Source: Desulfoscipio geothermicus
GTDB taxonomy: Bacteria > Bacillota > Desulfotomaculia > Desulfotomaculales > Desulfallaceae
Direction of reading: 5' to 3'
DNA: 63,202 nt
Assembly (NCBI GenBank): GCA_016841905.1
Contig: JAENYF010000012.1
Coordinates: forward strand, 1 to 63,202
In this document: positions 9,205-18,000 of the stretch, one piece after another
How positions within the stretch are numbered: the stretch's first letter is position 1
How the letters are laid out: every line of letters begins with the position of its first letter
Translations under genes and position numbers: made by a program
The notes under the pieces: model-generated
Seen by the model: the letters and a program-made list of their open reading frames with translations, nothing else
What the model was told of the DNA's origin: nothing
The model's database searches: none

Positions 9205-9295
9205 TTTTTACTCATTTCCTATTCCAACGAGTGCCTTCATCAGAACGGCACAGTCAGCTGGGCTATGGTCAGTTAGTGAAGGTTAAGCCGACTGT
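9205..9295 (-). ncRNA. Possible structured leader RNA before the metN-metQ fusion
   Basis: Between ridA and the fusion gene the minus strand can form three successive helices: a 10-pair stem with one G-U pair (9286-9295 with 9250-9259), a 5-pair hairpin GTGCC/GGCAC, and a 7-pair stem ACTCGTT/AATGAGT. The terminator at 9164-9190 follows. This resembles a riboswitch or attenuator layout, but the S-box (SAM-I) core typical of met genes is not recognisable. Class unknown. Confidence 0.3.
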
Positions 9296-9379
9296 TTGTT
9301 TAATGCAGCATACACGAACTACTTGCGACAGTTTAGACTCACTGTTAACTTGACTTACTTACTCCTGATCTTGAAGAGG

Positions 9380-9841
9380 TTAGACCGTAATCTGCACGAT
9401 CATTTCCACCTCGCAGGCTGCATTCAAGGGTAAAGCAGCAACTCCCACCGCCGCCCGGGCGTGTTTACCCTGCTCACCAAAAATCTGCTCCAATATTTCG
9501 GAGGCGCCATTGATCACTTTAGCCTGCTCATAAAAATCTGGCCCGCTTTGCACGTAACCAGTTATCTTCACGATTTGCACCAATCTGGACCAGTCTTGGA
9601 GAGTATCATGCAAAACAGCCAAACAATTAATTGCCGCCAGCCTGGCAGCTTCCTGCCCTTCAGCAAGGGTAAGCTCTGCACCTACCCGGCCGGCATAAAT
9701 AATTTCACCCGCTTTGATGGGCAGTTGCCCGGAAACATAAATGAATTCACCCGCCACCCGGCCCGGCACATAAGCGGCCAGTGGCTTGCTAATTTCCGGG
9801 ATAACAATGCCTAATTCCTGCAGTTTATTTTCGATGCCCAT
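9380..9841 (-). CDS. RidA-family enamine/imine deaminase
   Basis: 153 residues from the ATG at 9841, which has GAGGTG five bases upstream; an in-frame extension to 9877 lacks a site. The protein matches the larger YjgF/RidA subgroup: AGEFIYVSGQLPIKAG near the N-terminus, AAINCLAVLHDTLQDWSRL in the middle, and HARAAVGVAALPLNA containing the conserved Arg that holds the substrate carboxylate. Family members release ammonia from reactive enamines made by PLP enzymes, or related compounds. It is a trimeric cytosolic protein by homology. The gene stands alone. Confidence 0.88.
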   Translation of the reverse strand: MGIENKLQELGIVIPEISKPLAAYVPGRVAGEFIYVSGQLPIKAGEIIYAGRVGAELTLAEGQEAARLAAINCLAVLHDTLQDWSRLVQIVKITGYVQSGPDFYEQAKVINGASEILEQIFGEQGKHARAAVGVAALPLNAACEVEMIVQITV

Positions 9842-10174
9842 AACTACACCTCTTTCATAATCTGTCCCGGTTTGCAAATCAAATCTCCACTGATTCCAAA
9901 ATCTATCTATACATTTTTAACATTATATCACGGACTTTTTTTCATTGGCTACAATATCCCATTAATAGCATCCATACCAGTTTTAGCTCCTAAATTTCTT
10001 CACCCTGCTTCTATTACGTTTTAAACTGTAAAACTAGCTGCCGACAAAATATAGGTTTGGTGTATAATTAAATATTAATTCCGTTTACTTTATTACCATA
10101 GCCTCAGTATTATATTTATACGCTTTAATCTAGAGGCAATTGTGTAGCAATTCAACTCAGGAAAGGCAATACAC
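9842..10174. other. Intergenic region without a gene
   Basis: About 330 AT-rich bases between the divergent ridA and glycosyltransferase genes. A TATAAT-like hexamer near 10061 could serve the rightward gene, but no -35 box at good spacing was found. No coding frame or strong hairpin was seen. Confidence 0.4.
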
Positions 10175-11374
10175 ATGAACATTTTAGTCATCTCGCATCT
10201 TTACCCATATACCACTAACCCCTCCTTCGGTATTTTTGTCCATGAACAGGTGCGGGCGCTACAAAAGCTGGGCGTAAGTGTTCAGGTACTCTCACCGGTA
10301 CATTATGCGCCCCGCTTATTATGGCTTAACAGCAAATGGCGTGCTTACGGAGAAATACCCAGGCATGCTGAAATAGACGGCGTAAACGTTTTCTACCCAA
10401 GGACAATTATGCTGCCCAAGGGACTGCTTTTTTCGTTATACGGAGCCATATGCTATCACGCCATCAAAGACCTGGTGGACACGATTAAAAAAACCCAATG
10501 CTTTGATTTAATTCACGCCCATGTGGCTATACCGGCAGGCTATGCGGCAAGCCTGCTCAAGGCCAAGCTCAAGGTGCCTGTTGTATTAACCATCCACGGC
10601 CTGGACCTAGCCGAGACAGTACATCGCAGCAGCCGGTGCCGGCAAAATGTGCTTCAGGCCATCCGCCAGGTTGACCAGACCGTGCTGGTGAGTCATAAAC
10701 TACAAAGGCAGCTGGCAGCGCTGGACAATTTAGCCGCCAGGAACATTATGGTGTTCCCTAACGGCGTAGATCCGGACAAGCTGCAGAACGCCGCGTTAAA
10801 TCCCTACCCGACGGATAAGTACGGGCGCAAAGTGCTGCTTTCCGTGGGCAACCTTTATCACTACAAGGGCCATGACCTGGTCCTCAAAGCCTTGCCGCAA
10901 ATTATTAAAGAATTCCCAGACGTGGTTTACCGCATCGTTGGCGACGGTCCGGAAGAAGGCCGGCTTAAAGCGCTGGTCCAGGAGTTGGACTTGACCAACC
11001 ATGTTGTTTTTATGGGGCGCTTACCTCATATACAAGCACTGGAACATATGGCAGGCTGTGATATTTTTGTTTTGCCAAGCTGGAATGAGGCTTTTGGAGT
11101 TGTTTACCTGGAAGCAATGGGTTTGGGCAAATCGGTTATCGGCTGCCGGGGTGAAGGAGTGGAGGATATAGTGGAGGACGGGCAAACAGGGTATCTCGTG
11201 GAACCACGCAGCACGGAAAGTTTAGCGCGTACTATTATCCAGCTACTTAAAAACGACGCCGCCAGCACGCGAGTGGCGGCAGCCGCCAGGGACAAGGTTT
11301 TGTCTTCTTTTACCTGGGAGCAAAATGCCCGCCAGTATATGGATCTTTACCGGCGCTTGATCGCAAAGGGGTAA
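10175..11374 (+). CDS. GT4-family glycosyltransferase
   Basis: 399 residues. It begins MNILVISHLYPYTTNPSFG, typical of GT-B retaining transferases; the C-terminal nucleotide-sugar site is visible as PSWNEAFGVVYLEAMGLGK (the E-x7-E motif near residues 303-311). It should move a sugar from a nucleotide donor onto a polysaccharide repeat unit at the inner membrane face. ATG with AGGAAAGG upstream. It converges on the leftward exopolysaccharide operon, the last 28 bases overlapping the end of the next gene, so it belongs to the same locus but is transcribed separately. Confidence 0.9.
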   Translation: MNILVISHLYPYTTNPSFGIFVHEQVRALQKLGVSVQVLSPVHYAPRLLWLNSKWRAYGEIPRHAEIDGVNVFYPRTIMLPKGLLFSLYGAICYHAIKDLVDTIKKTQCFDLIHAHVAIPAGYAASLLKAKLKVPVVLTIHGLDLAETVHRSSRCRQNVLQAIRQVDQTVLVSHKLQRQLAALDNLAARNIMVFPNGVDPDKLQNAALNPYPTDKYGRKVLLSVGNLYHYKGHDLVLKALPQIIKEFPDVVYRIVGDGPEEGRLKALVQELDLTNHVVFMGRLPHIQALEHMAGCDIFVLPSWNEAFGVVYLEAMGLGKSVIGCRGEGVEDIVEDGQTGYLVEPRSTESLARTIIQLLKNDAASTRVAAAARDKVLSSFTWEQNARQYMDLYRRLIAKG

Positions 11375-12339
11375 ATACCGCTGTAAAAACCAACCCCCCA
11401 GCTGAAATGCAGCAACCAAAAAGCCACCGGCAGTATAGGCAGGTACTGCCAGCCCCTTTGACTGGACAATTTTACCGACACGCCAACCGTTACCCCAAGG
11501 TACAGCAGAGGAATAAGCCAGCCCAGAGGTGACCCTGCCAATAGCAATAAAACCGAAGTCATTATCCCCGCCACGAGGGCAGGTGGGGCCATTTGGCGCC
11601 AGCGCAGCGAGCCGGGATGGGATACCAGTGTTTTGACCTTCCATTTGCCATAGCGGAAATATTGCCTGGCCAATTGCTGCAGCGAGCCCCGGACATAGTA
11701 GCAGCATTTAATGCGGGGGGAAAGCAGTATTTTACCTCCTGCCTGGCGCAGACGATAGTTAAGCTCATAGTCTTCATTAATGACCCAGTTTTCATTGTAA
11801 CCGCCAATAGCCACCAGACTTTTTTTCCACCAGGCCCCCAGGTAAACGGTATCCACCCAGCAGGCCTCACTGGCATACCTAAATTTGGCGTCCCCGACAC
11901 CAAAGGGTGTGCTGGTTGCCATGGCAATGGCCTCTGTGACATTATCAGTACCCACCGGTTTTTGCACGCCGCCAACATTTACCGCGTCAGTTTCCAAAAG
12001 CAGTTTAACACAGCTGGAGATATAGTCTTGTTCGTAAAAGGTATGGGCATCCACCCGGACGATTATTTCCCCCGCTGCTTGTTTGATGCCCAGATTCATG
12101 GCTCTGGCCGCGGTACGGCCGGGGTTGTCCAGCATTTTTATCCAGGCGTATTGCTTGCTGTACCGGGTGACCAAGGCCCGGCTAGCATCTACGCTCATGC
12201 CGTCAACAATAAGGATTTCGGTAAGCTCACGGGGGTAATCGTTAGCCAGCAGCGAGGCCAGGCATTGTTCGATATATTTTTCTTCGTTAAACATTGGCAT
12301 GACTACGGAAACTGCGGGTAGTTTATTAGCACACTCCAT
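11347..12339 (-). CDS. GT2-family glycosyltransferase, ExoA-like
   Basis: 330 residues. N-terminal GT-A domain: VSVVMPMFNEEKYIEQCL, metal-binding DxD-type VRVDAHT near residue 95, and the catalytic segment VINEDYELNYRLRQAG. The C-terminus has two to three hydrophobic segments that would anchor it in the membrane. ExoA-like proteins add sugars during succinoglycan-type assembly. Its ATG overlaps the stop of the preceding gene (TAATG), so translation is coupled. It is the last gene of the leftward cluster and its end overlaps the end of the gene on the other strand. Confidence 0.9.
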   Translation of the reverse strand: MECANKLPAVSVVMPMFNEEKYIEQCLASLLANDYPRELTEILIVDGMSVDASRALVTRYSKQYAWIKMLDNPGRTAARAMNLGIKQAAGEIIVRVDAHTFYEQDYISSCVKLLLETDAVNVGGVQKPVGTDNVTEAIAMATSTPFGVGDAKFRYASEACWVDTVYLGAWWKKSLVAIGGYNENWVINEDYELNYRLRQAGGKILLSPRIKCCYYVRGSLQQLARQYFRYGKWKVKTLVSHPGSLRWRQMAPPALVAGIMTSVLLLLAGSPLGWLIPLLYLGVTVGVSVKLSSQRGWQYLPILPVAFWLLHFSWGVGFYSGIYPFAIKRR

Positions 12340-13526
12340 TAATAATCTCCCTCTAAAACTTCCCGGTATAAATTCAGCAAATTGCGTTCCTGACTACGCC
12401 AGTTATAATGCTGTAAAACAGCCTCCCGCCCATGCTCTCCCATCAGCTTGGCTTCAGCATTGTGGCTGCTGAGATACTTTATGGCTTCGGTTATTTGTTT
12501 GGTGCTTCCCGGGTCAACCACTAGGCCATATCCCTGATCCTGTACCATAGCTTTCCAGTTTGGGAAATTCGAACACAATATAGGTAACCCCACCAGCATG
12601 TACTCAAAGAACTTGGTCAATTCCTTCTTGACATAATGGGCTGAGGGCTGAAAAATGGCCATTCCTGCCAGCCAGTTGTAGCCGGCATAGCAAGCATCAA
12701 TCACTTCCCGAGGCACGTAGTGTCCCACGCCGTAAATAATCAGGCGGTCCGCCGCGTCCCCGGCAGCGCTTTTCATTTTTTCCGCTAGCTCCGGCGGGCA
12801 TTCCCCCACAAAACACACGCCCACATCTGGCAGCAACCTGGGAATAGCCGCCTGTAGTAGTGCCCCCCGCTCCTCGAGTACATTGCCGGTATACAGCAGC
12901 CATTTAATGTTAGCGTGTTGCTCTAGATTTAATATTTTCCTAACCCGTTGGGCGGCAGCGCCGTTATCTGTTTCAGATGGGTGCTCAGGCAACACAGGGT
13001 AATTCAGGACCAGACGTCCCTGAGGAAACCGCTCCCGGTAATACTTTTCTGCCAGACATACTGTCATACAGCGGGCTGCCCCGCGTTCAAATAAATCAAA
13101 TAACGGCGGCAGGAGTATTTGCACGATACGGGGCAAGTATTCCTTTTGTTTTAAAAAAGTGTAGTTATCTTCATGCACATCGTAAATCACCGCTTTGCCC
13201 AGCAGCCTTAATAACAGCCCAACAGGCAGGAGTTCGGGGTCATGCAGGTGGTAAACGTCGGCCCTTTGCTTAAGCGCCAGTCTGAAGGCCAGGCCGGTCA
13301 AGTAAAGAAACCGGGTAAACCTGCGATTAACTAAAGGAAGAGCTTTGATGCGCACTCCCTGCACTATTTCATCACACCTGTGCCGGGCGAGCAGCGTCAC
13401 ATCATAGCCTGCATGGACTAAAGAGCGGGCTTGCTTGTGAAAAATACGTGTGTCAAAGGGCTGGTGTACTGTGGTGATCATACATATCTTAGGGGGAGAT
13501 TGCCTAGCCAATTTATTTGTTGCCAA
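12339..13526 (-). CDS. GT4-family glycosyltransferase
   Basis: 395 residues. N-terminal ICMITTVHQPFDTRIFHKQ and YHLHDPELLPVGLLLRLL, then the C-terminal donor domain with LTKFFEYMLVGLPILCS and GLVVDPGSTKQI. This resembles GT-B transferases of exopolysaccharide loci. Its start overlaps the flippase gene by 14 bases and its stop overlaps the next ATG, marking a tight operon. The TTG at 13526 follows AGGAG with almost no gap, so the true start could be slightly downstream. Confidence 0.88.
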   Translation of the reverse strand: MATNKLARQSPPKICMITTVHQPFDTRIFHKQARSLVHAGYDVTLLARHRCDEIVQGVRIKALPLVNRRFTRFLYLTGLAFRLALKQRADVYHLHDPELLPVGLLLRLLGKAVIYDVHEDNYTFLKQKEYLPRIVQILLPPLFDLFERGAARCMTVCLAEKYYRERFPQGRLVLNYPVLPEHPSETDNGAAAQRVRKILNLEQHANIKWLLYTGNVLEERGALLQAAIPRLLPDVGVCFVGECPPELAEKMKSAAGDAADRLIIYGVGHYVPREVIDACYAGYNWLAGMAIFQPSAHYVKKELTKFFEYMLVGLPILCSNFPNWKAMVQDQGYGLVVDPGSTKQITEAIKYLSSHNAEAKLMGEHGREAVLQHYNWRSQERNLLNLYREVLEGDY

Positions 13527-14970
13527 CTCCTTTGTAAGGCCATAATTGCCTGGCCAGGCCGCTAAACCAGATTGCTGCCGCCAGGTAAAGCAACGAAGGC
13601 AGCCACAGGCCGATGGCCGGTCCTAAGCCCTGATGGCGAGCTGCCATAAAGGTCAGACCGATGACCACGGCTAATAGCAGGTTGTTTATATTTTGCTTAA
13701 GCATCTCCAAGCTGCCGGGAAGGCTAAAGCTTAAACACAGAACAATGATCAATTCGGTGCCGACTACAGCGGCCGCCCCACCGGCCGCTCCGTAGCCGGC
13801 ACCTAAGGTGTTCTGCAGTGCAATAGCAGACAGCAAACCCACCAGCAGGCAATAAGTACGCCGGCGCTGCATGCCTCGGGTGGTTAGGGCGTCACCCAGG
13901 GGAAAATGCAGGGACTGCAGCACCACCAGGCAGGACAGTATTTGCAGCGCCGCCACCGGGCTGCCAGTCCGCCATGAGCTACCGAACAGCAGGCCCATAA
14001 AAAATTCCGGGTATAAAAGAAAAGGCAGCGCCAGAGTTACACTGAGTATGGTCATTACTTTTAGCTGCACCGCGGCAATATTGGCATGATTATAAATGTC
14101 CAGGTGGCCCTGCCGGAAAAGCAGCGGGTAAAAGGCCCCGGCCACAGTACCAGGAATCATATACAAGAGGCCTGGGATCCGGTAAGCCGCCGCGAAATAG
14201 CCTACCTCTTGCAGTACAGACACTTTCTGCAAAATCAACGTGCCCACCTGTGGTAGAGCCATGGTCAGCATCCCGGCCAAGGTAAAATAGCTAATCTCAC
14301 CCAATAATCCCCTTTGCCAGCTGCCCAAAGAAAAACGCCCCAAAATTAAGGCGAAGCTTAAAACCCCGCCCAGCAGCTGCGAAAAGCCATAGGCAGCGGC
14401 AAAATAAATTAGTTCAGCCTGCCAGTAAATACTGGCTAGCAAGGCCAAGCAGTTAAGCAAGGCTGCACTGCCTTTAATTAAGGCCGTATACTGCATTTTC
14501 TCGGACAGCTGAAAATAGGCCGACCCCACACCCTGCAACGCCGCTCCCCACACGGCAGGCAGAGTGGCCCAGAAGATGATCCGCTGCATTGCTATTTCCG
14601 GGTAAATAAACGGCACAGCTATTACCACTACGGCCGTGACGATTACGGAAAATAACAGCCTCATCCACAGAGCGCTGCCGGTTAAGGACCGTATGTCCGC
14701 CCGGGGCATGCTGCCCTCCCGGATAAAAGTTTGCGTCAGGCCCAGATCGGTACAGTAGCCTGCCAGATTCGCAATAGCTAAGGCCACAGCCAGCGCCCCG
14801 TAGTTTTCAGCCCCCAGGTAGCGGGCCACCAGAATAGTAGCTATCGCTGTCAGTGCCCTGACACCGACATTACCGACCAGCAGATAAACCGCATTGCGCA
14901 TAATCTTGAGCCACTGCTTCCGGGATACAGCGGGTTCGCTTTTGCTTTTTTCCAAACCCTGGTTTGCCAC
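13513..14970 (-). CDS. Oligosaccharide flippase (Wzx/MOP type)
   Basis: 485 residues, about 12-14 hydrophobic helices. The N-terminal region AVYLLVGNVGVRALTAIATILVARYLG-like organisation (residues 27-55) followed by YGALAVALAIANLAGYCTDL is typical of the polysaccharide flippase family, which moves undecaprenol-linked repeat units across the membrane. GTG start. It lies between the priming transferase and the glycosyltransferases in the leftward operon, as expected for a Wzx/Wzy-dependent pathway. Confidence 0.9.
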   Translation of the reverse strand: MANQGLEKSKSEPAVSRKQWLKIMRNAVYLLVGNVGVRALTAIATILVARYLGAENYGALAVALAIANLAGYCTDLGLTQTFIREGSMPRADIRSLTGSALWMRLLFSVIVTAVVVIAVPFIYPEIAMQRIIFWATLPAVWGAALQGVGSAYFQLSEKMQYTALIKGSAALLNCLALLASIYWQAELIYFAAAYGFSQLLGGVLSFALILGRFSLGSWQRGLLGEISYFTLAGMLTMALPQVGTLILQKVSVLQEVGYFAAAYRIPGLLYMIPGTVAGAFYPLLFRQGHLDIYNHANIAAVQLKVMTILSVTLALPFLLYPEFFMGLLFGSSWRTGSPVAALQILSCLVVLQSLHFPLGDALTTRGMQRRRTYCLLVGLLSAIALQNTLGAGYGAAGGAAAVVGTELIIVLCLSFSLPGSLEMLKQNINNLLLAVVIGLTFMAARHQGLGPAIGLWLPSLLYLAAAIWFSGLARQLWPYKGVGNK

Positions 14971-14991
14971 TGCTATTTTCTCCGTCTGTTG

Positions 14992-16398
14992 CTATTTCCC
15001 CGCGCTATTTAATATACCATCGATGGCTTTAAGCTTTTCTTTGGGTATCGCCTTTTGACCGGCAGCTCTCTCACCTGTTAAAGCTACCGGTATAGTCTGT
15101 AACAGTATTTTCAAATCCAAAAACAGCGAATAGTTTCTAAGGTAAAAAATATCATAGTACAGTTTATCCCGGGGGGAAGTGGTATATTTACCCAGCACCT
15201 GTGCCAGGCCTGTAAGACCGGGTTTTACAAGGTGTCTGTAGTGGTAATCGCTGTATTTTTGGTTAAAATGGCTGACAAACAACGGGCGCTCCGGTCTCGG
15301 GCCCACTAAGCTCATCTCTCCCTTAAGGATGTTGAACAGCTGGGGCAGTTCATCCAGCCGGGTGGAACGCATAAATTTGCCCACTTTGGTAATGCGCGCG
15401 TCGTTTTCCGCAGCCAGCACAGGGCCGGTATGCTTTTCCGCATCGTCAATCATGGTGCGGAATTTGTAAAGCTTAAAAATAGTACCGTTTATGCCCACCC
15501 GGCGCTGTACATAAAATACCGGGCCAGGGGAGGTAGTTTTAATCAGTAAGCCGCATAAAACCAGCATAGGCAGCGCAATAATTAAAATCAACAGGGCGAC
15601 ACATATATCGATTGAACGCTTTGAAAATCTTTGTGACAAACTCATGCCCATATGCTGCACTTCCAGTACAGGCAAATCATCAATTTGCGCCGTGTTGGCT
15701 CCTAAAAGCAAGGTATCATAAAGGTCCGGCACGATGAATACTTCCCGCCCGGCATCCTGGCAGGCACGCATTATCCAGGCCTTGTCCTCCTTGGAAAGTG
15801 AGGAAACCAGTAATACCGAATCAATCTTATGCAACCATTCAGCTAGTTTATGTATATCGTTGGGCGGCAGTACACCGTCAATCTTAAACCAACCCTCCGG
15901 CATTTCCATCACTTTTTGCAGAAGCGACTTGGTGTCAGCATCAGGATAACCAATCACCAATAACTTCTTTTGCCCATGCATTTTCTTTTCCAGATGCCAA
16001 TACAGAAGCCGCCAGCCGGAAATGATGATCAGCTGCAACAGAAGGGCAATCAACAATACACTGCGTGGAAAAGCGAAACCACGAAGCCAGAAGGTAATAG
16101 TTATCGCCACCATGGTAATACCAATAACGCCAATGATAATCGAACGCAAAACGGGAGTAAAACCGTTGCGGCGTTTCTCATACAGCCCCAACCCCCCGAA
16201 AATGAGGACCGTAGCAAAACACAGCCACGGCATGGTGTCCAAAAAAGGCTGGTAGTTGCGTGCTTCGATATTTTGCCCGTAACGCAGCCAAAAAGCCAGA
16301 TTAAAACTAGCGATCACCAGCACCATATCCACTACGGCAATTATTACCGGTGAAATTGTTATTTTATTGGCCCGAGCGGACCTTTGCCTAAACTTCAT
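14992..16398 (-). CDS. Priming polyprenyl-phosphate sugar-1-phosphate transferase
   Basis: 468 residues. Four to five N-terminal membrane helices, a Rossmann-like middle with LLVIGYPDADTKSLLQKVM, and the C-terminal bacterial sugar transferase domain: KRSIDICVALLILIIALP (membrane segment), PGPVFYVQRRVGINGTIF, KLYKFRTM, STRLDELPQLFNILKGEMSL and VGPRPERP. These enzymes put the first sugar phosphate on undecaprenyl phosphate, starting repeat-unit synthesis. ATG with CCGGAGGA upstream. It precedes the flippase by 21 bases. Confidence 0.93.
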   Translation of the reverse strand: MKFRQRSARANKITISPVIIAVVDMVLVIASFNLAFWLRYGQNIEARNYQPFLDTMPWLCFATVLIFGGLGLYEKRRNGFTPVLRSIIIGVIGITMVAITITFWLRGFAFPRSVLLIALLLQLIIISGWRLLYWHLEKKMHGQKKLLVIGYPDADTKSLLQKVMEMPEGWFKIDGVLPPNDIHKLAEWLHKIDSVLLVSSLSKEDKAWIMRACQDAGREVFIVPDLYDTLLLGANTAQIDDLPVLEVQHMGMSLSQRFSKRSIDICVALLILIIALPMLVLCGLLIKTTSPGPVFYVQRRVGINGTIFKLYKFRTMIDDAEKHTGPVLAAENDARITKVGKFMRSTRLDELPQLFNILKGEMSLVGPRPERPLFVSHFNQKYSDYHYRHLVKPGLTGLAQVLGKYTTSPRDKLYYDIFYLRNYSLFLDLKILLQTIPVALTGERAAGQKAIPKEKLKAIDGILNSAGK

Positions 16399-16513
16399 TA
16401 TCTTCCTCCGGAAATTCCATGCGTAATAGACAGCCCGTTTCTTTTAGTAACGGAACGATAGGATTTATTAATAACCTACTCCCGGAACACTAATCTATGC
16501 TCTATTAGTTTAT

Positions 16514-17929
16514 CTATATGCGGCTTTCTCTTTTTAGGGCGGATAAATAGGCTATCGATAAGCCAAATAAAATCCATTGGGGGAAAAAAGTGAACAGCGA
16601 GCTTGTACTAATTGCCCCAATCGGAAAAGCAACTAGCGCCAAGAGTAAGGCTTGGCTGATTTGTTTTTGCCTGCTATCCTCCGCCTGTTGATAAGCCTTA
16701 AACATGGAAAGCAAGATTGTCAAATACATAACAAGATAGCCCATGAAAACTAATATGCCATAATTTACCAGCACCTCTAACCACCAGTTATGTACTTTGT
16801 ATATGCCATTGGTATCATAAACACCATGGTATTCTATCATATACTCAATATTGCCGGCGCCTACTCCTAAACCATATGAACCAGCCGAAAAGATCAGAGC
16901 ATTTTTGATCAATGCTATTCTACTGGCTATCGAGCCATCTTCTGATTGTACATCATTCACGGTATGCTGAACTAAGTCCTGAGCATTGGAGGGCATTTCA
17001 CTATTAATTCCGGCTATATTGACCGGAAAGGGAACGAGCAACATTAATAACAGGGTAATTGTCACAAATAATAAGGCGTCTTTCTTGCTCTTACGCCATA
17101 ATAGCACCATTAGCACCATCGCCTGCACGGCGGCGGCCATGAAATTGCCCTTTGAATCACTGTAAAAAAGTATGTCAAACGCGATTAAGCAAAGCAATAT
17201 ACCAGCTAATCTAACAATAGTATTTTTATTATATTGAATAATTGAAACCACAAAAGGCAGCGCTAGTACTATATAGGTAGACAGATCATTGGTATTAAAA
17301 AAAACAGCACTGGGACGGTATAAAAAAGAAAGTTTTTCTACCATATAATAAGCCGAGGTGGATAGATGATGACCGGTAGTAACTTCCCAGACTGCCAGAG
17401 CTAAAAAGATAACCAGCACAGCCGGCCACATATAATAAATAGCAGTAAAATGCTCAATTTTATGCAGGCAAAATATACATAACACAACAATCAGTATGTA
17501 AGTAAAAAGTAAAATTATTGCCTTAATGCCGGCAAGCCGGTCAGGTGCCCAGGCCAGGGAAAGCAGCGCAAAAGCAAACCAGAATAGATAAAAAATCATA
17601 TATAACCTGGTAGTTTTATCCGGTAGACTTAAACATACCTTTTTACGGAATACCTGGGTCATTAGTACGATGCAAAATAAAATAAGCAGTATGCGGTAAG
17701 GGAAAAAAGTAATTCCCATAAACTTAGGTATAAAAAGCACCGGACCCAAAAAACCCGCAAAGATAACCAGGTATAAAAACATACGCATAGACCAATGTTC
17801 ATGCAGATGTTGATTATTACATTCAGCAGCGTAATAAATAATGTATTCCTCCCTAATATCTGCCATGAATCGATAAGCTGGCAGCAAGGGTTGGCTAACC
17901 ACCAGCCAGGTATTTTGTCGAATATCCAA
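16514..17929 (-). CDS. O-antigen ligase/polymerase-like membrane protein
   Basis: Up to 471 residues with about ten hydrophobic helices and a large loop near residues 330-390 containing SYGLGVGAGNIEY and GIYKVHNWWLEVLVNYG, the pattern of the Wzy/WaaL (O-antigen ligase) superfamily. By context it polymerises or ligates repeat units outside the membrane. The start is uncertain: the TTG at 17929 has no ribosome site, and residues before MRMFLYLVIF (ATG at 17788) do not look like the family. It is the second of two ligase-like genes in tandem. Confidence 0.85.
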   Translation of the reverse strand: MDIRQNTWLVVSQPLLPAYRFMADIREEYIIYYAAECNNQHLHEHWSMRMFLYLVIFAGFLGPVLFIPKFMGITFFPYRILLILFCIVLMTQVFRKKVCLSLPDKTTRLYMIFYLFWFAFALLSLAWAPDRLAGIKAIILLFTYILIVVLCIFCLHKIEHFTAIYYMWPAVLVIFLALAVWEVTTGHHLSTSAYYMVEKLSFLYRPSAVFFNTNDLSTYIVLALPFVVSIIQYNKNTIVRLAGILLCLIAFDILFYSDSKGNFMAAAVQAMVLMVLLWRKSKKDALLFVTITLLLMLLVPFPVNIAGINSEMPSNAQDLVQHTVNDVQSEDGSIASRIALIKNALIFSAGSYGLGVGAGNIEYMIEYHGVYDTNGIYKVHNWWLEVLVNYGILVFMGYLVMYLTILLSMFKAYQQAEDSRQKQISQALLLALVAFPIGAISTSSLFTFFPQWILFGLSIAYLSALKRESRI

Positions 17930-18000
17930 GCGTATTATATCAATTAATTAAGCAAGGTTCAATTATCCACATCAAACCTCCATCCCTAGCTACAGGTTTG

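Noticed and set aside
8965-9379. SAM-I (S-box) riboswitch upstream of the met fusion
   Set aside because: The conserved core segments could not be recognised, only generic helices and a terminator.
11593-12321. Rightward open frame of 242 codons
   Set aside because: Antisense to the ExoA-like glycosyltransferase and without a ribosome site.
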